Source: Paraglaciecola sp030730205 (lineage in GTDB: Bacteria > Pseudomonadota > Gammaproteobacteria > Enterobacterales > Alteromonadaceae). From it: DNA of 64,000 nt. The notes under the pieces are model-generated. The model did no database searches. It was not told the DNA's origin and saw only the letters and a list, made by a program, of their open reading frames with translations. The stretch is from contig NZ_JBGQOM010000004.1 in assembly GCF_052119645.1 (NCBI RefSeq), positions 124,001 through 188,000 on the forward strand, read 5' to 3'. Positions within the stretch are counted from its first letter, which is position 1, and each line of letters starts with the position of its first letter. The translations under genes and the position numbers were made by a program. This document shows positions 29,901 through 37,626 of this stretch, piece after piece.

Positions 29901-31485
29901 GACTCAGCAAGCCTCTTTGCGAGAAAAAGCAGAAAAAGAGCAACAACACACTATTTTGATTACCTTACAAAATGAACTTGTAGTAATGGAGCGTGAGGCT
30001 GAGTTGCGTCAGCAGAAAATGCTGCAGGCTAGTCAACAATGGCAGCAACAGCAAAAACAATTGCAACATGAACTACTGCAAAAGCAGCAAAAATTGCAAG
30101 AGAGTGAAGACATACTCAGCGAAGCCAAACAACAAACTGAAGCAGAAATAAAAGATAAAGCCAAGCATCAAGCTATTTTTGCTCAGTTGCAACAAGACTT
30201 GCTCATACTTAAAAAGCGCGAGGAGCAACAACAACAGCAAATTCAACAGAGCGAAAGCCAATGGCTAGCACAGCAAGAAGCACTTAAAAATGAGGCTTTC
30301 GCTAAGCAGCAAGCCCTGCAGAAAACGCAACAAAAATTAGATGAAAAACAACGGGTAGCGGATGCAGAGAAACGTCAGCGCTTAGAACAACAGCATCAAG
30401 TGGAGCAGTTAAGTGTCGAATTAGCCGATGTTGAGAAACGAGCCGCTAAACAACAAGAATTAATGCAAGGCAGCGAAGAAGAGCGTCGTCAGTTTTTAGC
30501 AGAAATCGAACAGCAAAAACACCAGTTACAACAGGCTTTAGACCACGCACAGCAGCAGAATCTGAGCATGAAAGACACTCTCGATAAGCACCTTCACGCA
30601 CTTAAAAAAGCCGAATCGCAAGTGAGCCAAACCGTATCAGGCGAGCAGAAACTGCAAGAAGAACTGAATAAAGCGCGCCAAGAAGCACAAGAATTAGCTG
30701 CTCGTTTACAACGTCAAGAACAACAAGAGCTTGCTTTGCAACAACAATTGGCTGAGCAGCAACAAGTCTTACAGGGCAGTGAACACAGTATTAATGAATT
30801 ACAATCTAAGCAAGGCGAGCTCACTAAAGAGTTATGCAAGGTGCAGCAAGAATACGATAACCGTAAACAAAGTTTAGATGCACAAGATTCCAGCCAGAGT
30901 AAGCTAAGCCAACAATTAGAAAAATTAGAACAAGCACTTACCGCTAGTAAATCTCAATTAGCGCTAAAAGAAAAATCGTTGCAAGACGCACAGCAGCAGG
31001 TGCAATTAAGCCAAGCCCGATTGGCCAAGCAAGAACAAACTTTAGTGGCTGCCCACAAAGTTGAGCTTCAACAAGCCCATGCTGATGAGCCTAAAACGCA
31101 TCAACGAGCCGGGTCGCATTTTGCCCAATTGCCTTTGCCGGCTAATCCACATGCCTGGTTTGCCTTATTGCCTTTTTTGCAACAACAAACAACAAACTTG
31201 CCGCTGCCGATTGCATTGACGACTCTGATGGATGAGCTGGACGAAGCGATTAACGCTGCTGATATCGCTATGCAGCATGAGGACTTGGCACACATCAAAC
31301 AAACAATGGCAGGCCTTGCTAAGCTGACAACACATGTCAACTCACTTGCCTTGTCAGACCAAATGAGTCGCTTAGAAGCTGATTGTGCTCAAGGTCTGAT
31401 AGATAATATTACAATAGCGTGGCCGAGCCTGAAAAAATCATTATTAACTACCTTACGGGTTATTTATTCTCATTTACACGCTTAG
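26983..31485 (+). CDS. PAS domain and long coiled-coil protein with degenerate Hpt-like C terminus
   Basis: 1500 residues from the ATG at 26983, chosen because AGGAAG lies 4 bases upstream and the protein then begins with a signal-like segment. The frame is open to 26833, but that extension has no ribosome site. Hydrophobic stretches lie at about 15-30 and 52-70. Several PAS-like domains fill about 80-680 (for example ALMDNFNEGMVHLDKNKRIV and LLDVSGQILSCNAAFESLF). A glutamine-rich coiled coil spans about 685-1370, with 74-residue repeats from 946. The last 110 residues resemble an Hpt bundle. No histidine kinase, receiver, GGDEF or HAMP domain is visible. Probably a membrane-bound sensory scaffold, function unknown. 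Confidence 0.8.
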   Translation: MPQAVIKKRGTQLVCAAFMLFSHASFALVQPLQTLPTKQFELALYTWAGLFVVVLYLVLMLKIKLRVQRNLWAQQRQTLTQTLALMDNFNEGMVHLDKNKRIVFLNQAACYLLGKSSDDILHTDLNDCFNQQNQAKLMQLFGQTTHDKVQVFERNRHVAIVINRPADFSASVCYIVSLTDITNYQLKIDQQAKQLTQFDARLSLTKLARVSLDLTKKTYHGDVEFAALLQNEHAALSGELSEFNSLIQSTDRYEFNQAIERIKSQEQSDFRCQFSGASQPILTQVFVLVISRSVTGEPVLVELIVQNLSELAEQTKQAEVSLHLSQAVFNSTRNGMYLLDVSGQILSCNAAFESLFKTHQNKVKSRFVHELDFLPEDIRQLHPTAQCDSPFSRVGQSKEFTLRTLDNHVRYLRFSLKHYADKQGNKAGMLGIFEDVTELRNTKLTADKACKRFTDLLNLAPLSIAITDSNDNILEANDTLVKRLGTSPKDLKKSNLYQLFTEPSSAATAVKILQKEGRLHQYQANLSGKNGASLPSAITIDVFDKELKEHLCWISDTSEQLYQTQRFERIFSDCNEPMALLDELSFIKANQAAADFFAVQEPQQLLALSPCDERFNQNIELARTLAQTITKVRQSGKKQSLLWEHQINQLTQPCQLELVPILKANVCVQVLCIWKDFRAIKEAERARLEAINLHQAAERKVAEKQQLLESSQDLLANKAKNLAETQTQLQAAQIDLTVKQNTISDLEQAHQDSNQQIEQLQQAYQSSREKLAHSQDENEALSKQLESSVVKVRGLQEQRNQIADALQYSERKYTNVQNQLAKSEQTTQSLQHEQQVQQQKMHDFATQIDVLKASIIDKDKQISDVSSQINTLQSQLSSSGRATEKLRESLINQRKASAQAEQERRELEFACHSAQTELSSKARHIEHLQHEMEKFEEMSQQQQGNMAQQHSQLQQELAAKQAVLKATQQQLDETQQASLREKAEKEQQHTILITLQNELVVMEREAELRQQKMLQASQQWQQQQKQLQHELLQKQQKLQESEDILSEAKQQTEAEIKDKAKHQAIFAQLQQDLLILKKREEQQQQQIQQSESQWLAQQEALKNEAFAKQQALQKTQQKLDEKQRVADAEKRQRLEQQHQVEQLSVELADVEKRAAKQQELMQGSEEERRQFLAEIEQQKHQLQQALDHAQQQNLSMKDTLDKHLHALKKAESQVSQTVSGEQKLQEELNKARQEAQELAARLQRQEQQELALQQQLAEQQQVLQGSEHSINELQSKQGELTKELCKVQQEYDNRKQSLDAQDSSQSKLSQQLEKLEQALTASKSQLALKEKSLQDAQQQVQLSQARLAKQEQTLVAAHKVELQQAHADEPKTHQRAGSHFAQLPLPANPHAWFALLPFLQQQTTNLPLPIALTTLMDELDEAINAADIAMQHEDLAHIKQTMAGLAKLTTHVNSLALSDQMSRLEADCAQGLIDNITIAWPSLKKSLLTTLRVIYSHLHA
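29818..30705 (+). repeat. Three to four tandem 222-base (74-codon) repeats inside the coiled-coil gene
   Basis: Units begin at 29818, 30040 and 30262, each exactly 222 bases long, with a diverged fourth at 30484. Shared columns include QQ near position 4, LQ/LK near 8, KQ near 15-16, a heptad-like LDE/LSE near 24 and a closing QQ-MQ-SE block. The DNA copies have diverged, so the duplication is old. Confidence 0.65.
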
Positions 31486-31834
31486 TGATGTTTACTGTGA
31501 AGTTTCTACTTGTCGCCTGTATATCTTTCATCTTCTTTGCCTTTTAACGTCAGCTCCTTAGCGTTGATCTAGATAAAAAACATTTCATATCAGTTACTTA
31601 ACTAGCTGGCATGTTGTTCGCTTAGCGTTGTTGCAATACATTTAAGTTCATCAATAGCCAGCTAGGGTAGCCACAGCGTGTAAGCTGTAATAGAGCTTCT
31701 GTGCGATATACGATTTACTAAGTGAATATGCAAAGTCAGTCAGCAGTACCGAGTTAACCTGCTGGGAATCGAATCTACAAGCCAACAAAACCAATTGATT
31801 AGGTATAAACTTGCCCAATTGGAGCGGAGGTAAA
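31486..31834. other. Intergenic region with a spaced inverted repeat
   Basis: No gene is supported in these 349 bases. CTAGCTGGC (31602-31610) and GCCAGCTAG (31657-31665) are a perfect 9-base inverted pair 46 bases apart. The short direct repeat CTTAGCGTTG occurs at about 31558 and 31621. No promoter can be called with confidence. Confidence 0.3.
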
Positions 31835-32377
31835 ATGCAAAATCAAATACTAAAAGCCGGTCAAACCTTTCCCGATATCAAAGTAAAAACAGAAGATGGT
31901 AGAGAGCAAGCCTTAGTGGATGTTCACAATAAAGCGACTACCGCAAAATGGACATTAGTGACGGTCTATCGGGGTCAGCATTGCCCTATATGTTTAAAGT
32001 ACCTCAATGAACTCAACCTTTTTACCGGTCGCTTTAATGCTCTAGATATTGAACTTGTTGCAGTTTCGGCTGACGATAAACAACAATTAGCACAATTTAA
32101 AGACAAAGGCTTGGACGTCAGTTTCCCTGTTGTTCTTGAACTACAAGTTGAAGATATGAAAAAACTCGGGCTGTATATTTCAGAACCTACCAGCAACACT
32201 GAAACAGATCACCTCTTTGCTGAACCCGCATTATTTTTAGTAAATCCAAAGGGCAAAATTACCATGGTAGAGATCGCGAATGCGCCCTTTATTCGCCCGG
32301 ATATCGACCGTTTTGTTAGCGGATTAGAATATGCCATGGAGCATAACTATCCGACTCGAGGTACGCATAGTTATTAA
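31835..32377 (+). CDS. AhpC/TSA-type redoxin family protein
   Basis: 180 residues. The thioredoxin-fold active site is C50-P-I-C53 in YRGQHCPICLKYLNEL, the arrangement of the peroxiredoxin-like redoxin group. The segment LVNPKGKITMVEIANAPF is the usual later strand. It probably reduces peroxides or disulphides in the cytoplasm, as no signal peptide is visible. An in-frame TTG at 31811 would add eight residues, but GGAGG lies 5 bases before the ATG at 31835, which settles the start. It is a single-gene unit ended by a hairpin. Confidence 0.85.
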   Translation: MQNQILKAGQTFPDIKVKTEDGREQALVDVHNKATTAKWTLVTVYRGQHCPICLKYLNELNLFTGRFNALDIELVAVSADDKQQLAQFKDKGLDVSFPVVLELQVEDMKKLGLYISEPTSNTETDHLFAEPALFLVNPKGKITMVEIANAPFIRPDIDRFVSGLEYAMEHNYPTRGTHSY

Positions 32378-32399
32378 TGATAGAGGGTAGCTACACAAT

Positions 32400-32427
32400 C
32401 AAGGCGAGACAGTCGCCTTGCCCTCAT
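32400..32427 (+). terminator. Possible terminator of the redoxin gene
   Basis: Perfect 8-base stem CAAGGCGA/TCGCCTTG with a 5-base loop, followed by a weak T-rich run (CCCTCATTT). It lies 23 bases after the stop codon. Confidence 0.55.
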
Positions 32428-32547
32428 TTATTCACCACAATAATCTATTGCTAGAGTCTTTATCAGGTACTTCCATGTAATGCTTGATAATAGGCATGCC
32501 CACTGGAAACGTTTTGCCAAAGAAAACAAACAACCACCTATGATTCT

Positions 32548-34188
32548 TTATAGATTTACTACCGCAATTTGCGGTTTGGGTGTGCAGTTATCGAGCACAT
32601 AAAATTGTTCTTGATCAGCTAAGTGCCACCAACGCTGCCACACACCGGAAGCATGGTTGTCCACTAGTTGGTTGGCGTCTAAAGGGGGTACGATACCCGG
32701 TGCAGCTTCTAGCAAGCCTTCTGAAGTGCGGCGTTTGAGCATGTTAGGGCACAACATCGCCGGATCGTCCAAGCCCATACTACCCACAAGCTCATAAAGA
32801 CTGTGCAAAGTATTATGCTGGAATTGTTTTACTCTCAGGCTCTTGGCTTTTATATCAATGGCTTTTGAGCGCTTGGGATCTTGGGTTGCAATGCCAGTGG
32901 GGCAGGTATTGGTATTACACGACCGTGATTGAATACAACCCAAGGCCATCATCATAGTGCGAGCAGCGTTTACGGTGTCTGCTCCCATCGCCATCTTGGA
33001 TAAGATATCAAAGCTACTGGCACTTTTACCAGAGGCGATAATTCGTATCTCATCTCGCAAGCCCACACCAATAAGGGCTTGGTGAGCAATAAAGGTCCCT
33101 TCTAAACACATCATGCCTAAACGATTGCTAAATTCGACCGGCGCAGCACCTGTGCCACCTTCAGCTCCATCGACAGTGATAAAATCAACAAGAATACCGG
33201 TGCTGACCATGGCTTTACAAATGGCTAAAAATTCAGCCGGATGCCCTATGCATAATTTAATGCCAATGGGTTTGCCGCCACTTAATTTACGCAGTCGCGC
33301 CACAAACTCCATTAACGCAATAGGCGTAGGGCATTCAGGGTTCATGGGCGGCGATACGCAGTCTTCATCTTGTGATACGCCACGAATTTGTGCAATTTCG
33401 TCACTAATTTTGGCTTTAGGCAATACCCCTCCGTGGCCAGGTTTAGCACCTTGACTCAGTTTAATCTCAATCATTTTAATAGCAGGTTTATTGGCCATAT
33501 TAGAGAATTTGTCTTCGTCAAAGCCGCCATCTTTCGTGCGGCAGCCAAACAAGCCTGTACCGAGTTGCCAAATAATATCTCCGCCATGTTTTAAATGATA
33601 AGGGCTGACGCCTCCCTCGCCAGTGTTATGGGCAAAGCCACCTAACTTGGCCCCAAGGTTCAATGCTTCAATGGCATGGCTGCTCAATGCGCCATAACTC
33701 ATGGCTGAGATATTCAACAAAGATGCAGAATAAGGTAATGCGCATTGTGAGCTACCAATCAAGATCCGTTTGCTTTGCTCCTTTACGGTTCGAGGGTGCA
33801 TAGAATGCCAAATACTCAGATAGTTGTTTTCCATCAAATCTCGTTGCGTTCCAAAGGGTAGTGTGTCGTTAACGTTTTTAGCACGACGGTAAACGAGCTC
33901 CCGTTGTTCACGGTTAAAGGGCCGTTCGTCAGTATTGGTGGCGATAAAGTATTGCTGAATTTCAGGTCTTATTGACTCCATCATATAGCGCAAGTACGCC
34001 AATACTGGATACAAACGATTAAGTGTATGGGAGCTAAAAAACAAATCGTACAAGCCGGTTAGAGTAAACGCAGCCATAAAAAGTACTAGCAGCAAAGACG
34101 GTAAGTTGAAAAAGGTTAAATAGGTAAAAAGTGCTGTGGCGTTACCTAAGGATGCCATTAACCAGAAAAAAATTTGTGCTGGGGTCAT
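32548..34188 (-). CDS. Membrane-anchored GltB-like FMN-binding protein
   Basis: 546 residues from the ATG at 34188; a TTG at 34221 would add 11. The N terminus has two hydrophobic segments within the first 60 residues. The rest is the synthase domain of glutamate synthase: GLFGCRTKDGGFDEDKF, the FMN-binding stretch DFITVDGAEGGTGAAPVEF, and the Cys-rich CIQSRSCNTNTCPTGIAT that in GltB holds a 3Fe-4S cluster. It lacks the glutaminase and GXGXG domains of true GltB, so it is not a complete glutamate synthase. The reaction of this stand-alone group is not known to me. No partner gene is adjacent. Confidence 0.85.
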   Translation of the reverse strand: MTPAQIFFWLMASLGNATALFTYLTFFNLPSLLLVLFMAAFTLTGLYDLFFSSHTLNRLYPVLAYLRYMMESIRPEIQQYFIATNTDERPFNREQRELVYRRAKNVNDTLPFGTQRDLMENNYLSIWHSMHPRTVKEQSKRILIGSSQCALPYSASLLNISAMSYGALSSHAIEALNLGAKLGGFAHNTGEGGVSPYHLKHGGDIIWQLGTGLFGCRTKDGGFDEDKFSNMANKPAIKMIEIKLSQGAKPGHGGVLPKAKISDEIAQIRGVSQDEDCVSPPMNPECPTPIALMEFVARLRKLSGGKPIGIKLCIGHPAEFLAICKAMVSTGILVDFITVDGAEGGTGAAPVEFSNRLGMMCLEGTFIAHQALIGVGLRDEIRIIASGKSASSFDILSKMAMGADTVNAARTMMMALGCIQSRSCNTNTCPTGIATQDPKRSKAIDIKAKSLRVKQFQHNTLHSLYELVGSMGLDDPAMLCPNMLKRRTSEGLLEAAPGIVPPLDANQLVDNHASGVWQRWWHLADQEQFYVLDNCTPKPQIAVVNL

Positions 34189-34552
34189 AGTAGAAAAATT
34201 CCAAAACCTAACTAGATTCAATGCCCTATTAAGACATAAATTAGTATTAATGTATCTAAACAGGGCTTAAAAGTTCAGCTTTTACTGCGCACAACAGAGC
34301 ATTATTAGGTAAGAGAGTATGTCGTCGTAGGTTACAATGGGGTCGTAATTACCGTGTTCAAGATAAACTGTTATCAAGGCAAACTAAGTCAATATTGTTT
34401 AAACCTTCAATGCTAGAACGCAATTAGGTTTTGCAGGGAAATCCTAGCGACAACCCCATAAATGGTTTGTAAATGCTAGCTCAAAGGGAAAGTTTGAAAG
34501 AAAAGGAGTTAGGTAAAGTCAGCTTATTGCGCCGACTTCACTTAAAGAACTA
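34189..34552. other. Intergenic region without recognised gene
   Basis: These bases lie between the GltB-like gene and the small lysine-rich gene. I see no supported gene, RNA or clear promoter. A plus-strand reading frame from 34473 exists only because it is antisense to the lysine-rich gene. Confidence 0.4.
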
Positions 34553-34669
34553 TTACAGATCAAACATATTTTTGGTGGTTTTCTTCTCTTGCTTGGCGGC
34601 TTTTTTTTCTTTAGGGGATAAAGCAGGTTGTTTCTTCGATTCTTTTTTACTACTGCGTTCTTTGCTCAT
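34553..34669 (-). CDS. 38-residue lysine-rich small protein, hypothetical
   Basis: An ATG at 34669 opens a 38-codon frame ending in TAA. The product begins MSKERSSKKESKKQ, continues with PALSPKEKKAAKQEKK and ends in NMFDL. About a third of residues are Lys, giving a strongly basic protein that might bind nucleic acid. The frame is closed, has sensible codons and a hydrophobic terminal NMFDL that looks non-random. No clear Shine-Dalgarno sequence is seen. It lies downstream of the ssrA terminator on the same strand. No named family is recognised. Confidence 0.5.
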   Translation of the reverse strand: MSKERSSKKESKKQPALSPKEKKAAKQEKKTTKNMFDL

Positions 34670-34845
34670 AATGTGGCACTCAGTGGGGTAGGCAAATATT
34701 GCTCGAAATATCAAGCAACCACCCAATGTAGCATAAATAAGTGGGTGGTGAGTGATATATAATCGTGCTTGTGGTTTTGAGTTGCAGATTAGCGCGAGAG
34801 TGAATAGGACGAGGGTTGTTTATTCATCCGCTAAGGGTTTGCGAA

Positions 34846-34880
34846 CAAAAAAGGCCCATCATTACTGATGAGCCTTTTTA
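34846..34880 (-). terminator. Rho-independent terminator of ssrA
   Basis: On the minus strand GGCTCATCA faces TGATGGGCC around a short loop, followed by TTTTTTG. It begins 8 bases after the tmRNA CCA end. The A-run on the other side means it may also work in the plus direction. Confidence 0.85.
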
Positions 34881-34887
34881 TTGTATT

Positions 34888-35244
34888 TGGTGGAGCTGGG
34901 GGGATTTGAACCCCCGTCCAAAATACATCAACCGTCGGTACTACATGCTTATTTTGTCATTTATTTAACTATTTTGAACTCCGACAAACAGGATTTCTCA
35001 TAGCTGGCCTAATACTGTTTCGCGGTTCACCCTTAGACAAGGTTCCCTCGCTATTCTGCTGGGATGACCTTCCGAACCTCTACTAGCAGAAAGAGTATGA
35101 GTGGAAGGGCTCAGCCGGTTATTAAGCGGCTAGAGCGTAGTTTTCGTCGTTTGCGACTATTTGTTTGCGGCTTTTATAGAGGCAAACCGCTCCTCTGCAT
35201 GCACCTAAAGCCTCAAGCATCCTGTCGAATCCAAAATCAGCCCC
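34888..35244 (-). ncRNA. ssrA: tmRNA
   Basis: 357 bases. The 5' end GGGGCTG pairs with CAGCTCC before the encoded ACCA 3' end, making the tRNA-like acceptor stem. The T-arm GGGGGTTCAAATCCCCC and the 5' D-like segment TTGGATTCGACAGGA are present. The tag frame runs from GCA at 35154 to TAA at 35122 and encodes ANDENYALAA, so the full tag with the charged Ala is AANDENYALAA, identical to E. coli, and a second TAA follows. It rescues stalled ribosomes with SmpB, encoded 2.4 kb away on the same strand. The 5' end follows a GTTGGC/GCCAAC dyad (35252-35271) of unknown role. The 3' end shows no integrated element. Confidence 0.97.
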
Positions 35245-35464
35245 AGAGTGTGTTGGCTGCAAACTGCCAACGCTGTTATGTTAACACAGCACTTGGCGTT
35301 TGTACCAAGCTAAGTTTTAAATCTTTGTTTTTCGTCTGTTTTTTAAACAGTTCGTGGGTAATGTTAATAACGTTTTTAAGCATTCATCCCTAGGGAGCAT
35401 GATTAGCTTTTATCTAGTTTGTGTTAGCCTACGTTTTAGCGTGCTAACTCCCAGGAAACCACAC

Positions 35465-36703
35465 ATGCCGCAAGATGTATTCAGCCTTTTTACCTTGCCA
35501 AACGGTAATCAACTCAAGAATCGCTTAGTTAAAGCAGCGATGGAAGAAAATTTAGCAAATGTTTACCAATTGCCTGATGAGCCTTTGATGCAATTATATA
35601 GCACCTGGGCACGAGGGGGAGTGGGTTTGATTATCACTGGTAATGTGATGGTTGATCGATTAGCCATGACAGGACCGGGTGGTTTGGTGTTAGAAAAGTC
35701 CACTGAGCTTGAGCCCTATAGTCAATTAGCCAAACAAGCACAGCAACATAATTGCAAGGTGTGGATGCAAATAAACCACCCTGGGCGCCAAGTCTATAAA
35801 CGCATGGGAGGTAAGGTATTATCATCTTCAGATGTGGCCTTAAATCTAGGCAAACATTCCGCTTTGTTTGCTCCGCCAAAAGCGATGAATGAACAGGAAA
35901 TACAAGATGTGATCAAGCGCTTTGTTACTACTGCTCAAAAAGCCCAGGAGGCTGGTTTTGACGGGGTTGAAGTGCATGCGGCTCACGGGTATTTACTGGC
36001 ACAGTTTTTATCACCTCTGACAAATAGACGTCAGGATAGTTGGGGTGGTAGCCTTGAGAATCGAGCTAGATTATTGTTGAACATTGTTGAACAAGTGCGT
36101 GTGGCATGTGGGATTAAATTTGATTTAGCGGTCAAGCTTAATTCAGCAGATTTTCAGCATGGTGGCTTTGATGTGAAGGATGCCCAGCAAGTCGTTTATT
36201 GGTTGACTGAATACGGCGTTGACATGGTGGAATTGTCTGGAGGTAGTTACGAAGCGCCAGCCATGCAGGGTCGTAGCGCGGATGAGCGCACTTTAGCACG
36301 AGAGGCCTATTTTTTAGAGTTTGCCGGTAAAATAGCACTTGAAAGTCAGATCCCAATAATGACAACAGGCGGGATCAGGCGTTTAGAAATTGCCGAACAA
36401 GTCATTGAAAGTGGCGTTGCGCTGGTGGGCATGGCAAGTGCTTTGGCTTATACGCCCGACTTACCTAAACAATGGCTTAATCATCCTGAGCGGGTTGGTT
36501 TTATTCCGTCAGTGAATTGGCAAGACAAAACCCTCAGTGCGCTTGCTGTTATGGCCTTGATCAAAAAACAGCTTAGGCGAATGAGTAAAGGTCAGGCTCC
36601 TAAAAAAGATAGCTGGGCATGGCTTGCACTATTAGACGATCAATTGCGCTTAGCTAAATTGACTAAGCGCTACCGAAATCTGCATGCGGCTGAGCTTGAT
36701 TAG
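35465..36703 (+). CDS. Old yellow enzyme family NADH:flavin oxidoreductase
   Basis: 412 residues. A TIM-barrel FMN enzyme with the substrate-site pair H171/H174 in GVEVHAAHGYLLAQFLSP, followed by NRRQDSWGGSLENRARL, both hallmarks of the family. A C-terminal MTTGGIRR segment contributes to phosphate binding of FMN. It lacks the extra Fe-S and FAD domains of 2,4-dienoyl-CoA reductase FadH, so it is a single-domain ene-reductase with unknown substrate. The frame is open upstream to 35354, but AGGAAA 9 bases before the ATG at 35465 and the family N terminus (DVFSLFTLPNG) fix the start. It sits between ssrA and smpB in the opposite orientation. Confidence 0.9.
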   Translation: MPQDVFSLFTLPNGNQLKNRLVKAAMEENLANVYQLPDEPLMQLYSTWARGGVGLIITGNVMVDRLAMTGPGGLVLEKSTELEPYSQLAKQAQQHNCKVWMQINHPGRQVYKRMGGKVLSSSDVALNLGKHSALFAPPKAMNEQEIQDVIKRFVTTAQKAQEAGFDGVEVHAAHGYLLAQFLSPLTNRRQDSWGGSLENRARLLLNIVEQVRVACGIKFDLAVKLNSADFQHGGFDVKDAQQVVYWLTEYGVDMVELSGGSYEAPAMQGRSADERTLAREAYFLEFAGKIALESQIPIMTTGGIRRLEIAEQVIESGVALVGMASALAYTPDLPKQWLNHPERVGFIPSVNWQDKTLSALAVMALIKKQLRRMSKGQAPKKDSWAWLALLDDQLRLAKLTKRYRNLHAAELD

Positions 36704-36716
36704 TCCATGACTTAAA

Positions 36717-37478
36717 TTAGAAGCGTAACGACAAACCACTTAGGCCACCATCGAGTTTTTGAAATTCTGACATTGCTACTTCACGACTGGCATAACCCAG
36801 TGACTGAATGGTCGCGAGTGCTTCTGGAAATCCTTTAGGCACTAACACTGTACCGTTGATCCACACGCTACTCGCGGCATAGCGTTCATTGGCACTCATT
36901 TCAATACGGTTGTAGTCACTAAAATCGGCATGGTGATGCATCTCTCCGAAGGTCAGTAAATTGTTATTTTCTAAATAACTTAAAGACCTTTTTAGGTGCG
37001 GCAACCCTGACATGTTCACCATTGAACCAGACAAACCTTGTTTAGCTAACAAGTGAATCAATTGTTGTGCACCTTGGCGATTGGTACGGCCAGACAAACC
37101 AATATAAAAATGTCCTCCAACCATCATGATGTCACCAGCTTCTAGGTGGCCGGGGGCATCAATGATATCTGGACAAGGATAAAATTGGTTCACTACTTCA
37201 GTGATGAACTTTACTTCACCTTGTCGGCTGGACGTGCCAGGATGGGTTAAAATAGCCCCTATAGGTGTAAACAACGCGACATCCTCAACAAAACAGGAGT
37301 CTGGAAAGGCTTCTAATGCATCAAGCACTGTGACGCTTAAACCACATTCTTGTAGTGCCAATATGTAATCATCGTGTTGCTCACAGGCTATCTCAAAATT
37401 GGGCTTTCCACGTTTGGCTGAGGTTATTCCTTTGACCATGGAACGACAGGGTTTGCGAGCGATTGCGTGACTAAACAT
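36717..37478 (-). CDS. Dimethylarginine dimethylaminohydrolase homologue lacking the catalytic Cys
   Basis: 253 residues, against 254 in the Pseudomonas aeruginosa DDAH that I recall well. The start MFSHAIARKP, FPDSCFVEDVALF, the Glu in HLEAGDIMMVGG (E113), the active-site His in GLPHLKRSLSYLE (H161) and the closing KLDGGLSGLSLRF all align. In active DDAH the last motif reads SC before MSLRF, and that Cys is the nucleophile; here the codon at 36735-36737 is GGT, giving Gly248. The protein otherwise looks whole, with no frameshift. It is therefore probably inactive as a hydrolase, has changed function, or carries a sequencing error. The ATG at 37478 has AGGAAT 9 bases upstream; the in-frame extension to 37538 is not needed. 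Confidence 0.85.
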   Translation of the reverse strand: MFSHAIARKPCRSMVKGITSAKRGKPNFEIACEQHDDYILALQECGLSVTVLDALEAFPDSCFVEDVALFTPIGAILTHPGTSSRQGEVKFITEVVNQFYPCPDIIDAPGHLEAGDIMMVGGHFYIGLSGRTNRQGAQQLIHLLAKQGLSGSMVNMSGLPHLKRSLSYLENNNLLTFGEMHHHADFSDYNRIEMSANERYAASSVWINGTVLVPKGFPEALATIQSLGYASREVAMSEFQKLDGGLSGLSLRF

Positions 37479-37626
37479 AGTACTTAATTCCTGGTGCGTT
37501 AATGGAGTTGAGATAACTGAAGCGCACCCTATAGACAAGCTATTAGCGACTCTTTCCCTTCATAAGAAGCTGAGCAAAGCGCCGTCCTGTTCATGGTTAT
37601 TGAAATACGCGACAAGCTTAACGCAA

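Noticed and set aside
29600..30800. CRISPR-like or satellite DNA because of repeated CAACAG/CAGCAA words
   Set aside because: The words come from glutamine codons in an open coding frame. There are no fixed repeat-spacer units.
34473..34691. Plus-strand frame of 72 codons
   Set aside because: It is antisense to the lysine-rich gene, and its hydrophobic part is just the complement of Lys/Glu codons. No homology or ribosome site.
34880..34900. Integrative element at the ssrA 3' end
   Set aside because: No integrase, no repeated ssrA end and a normal terminator directly follows.
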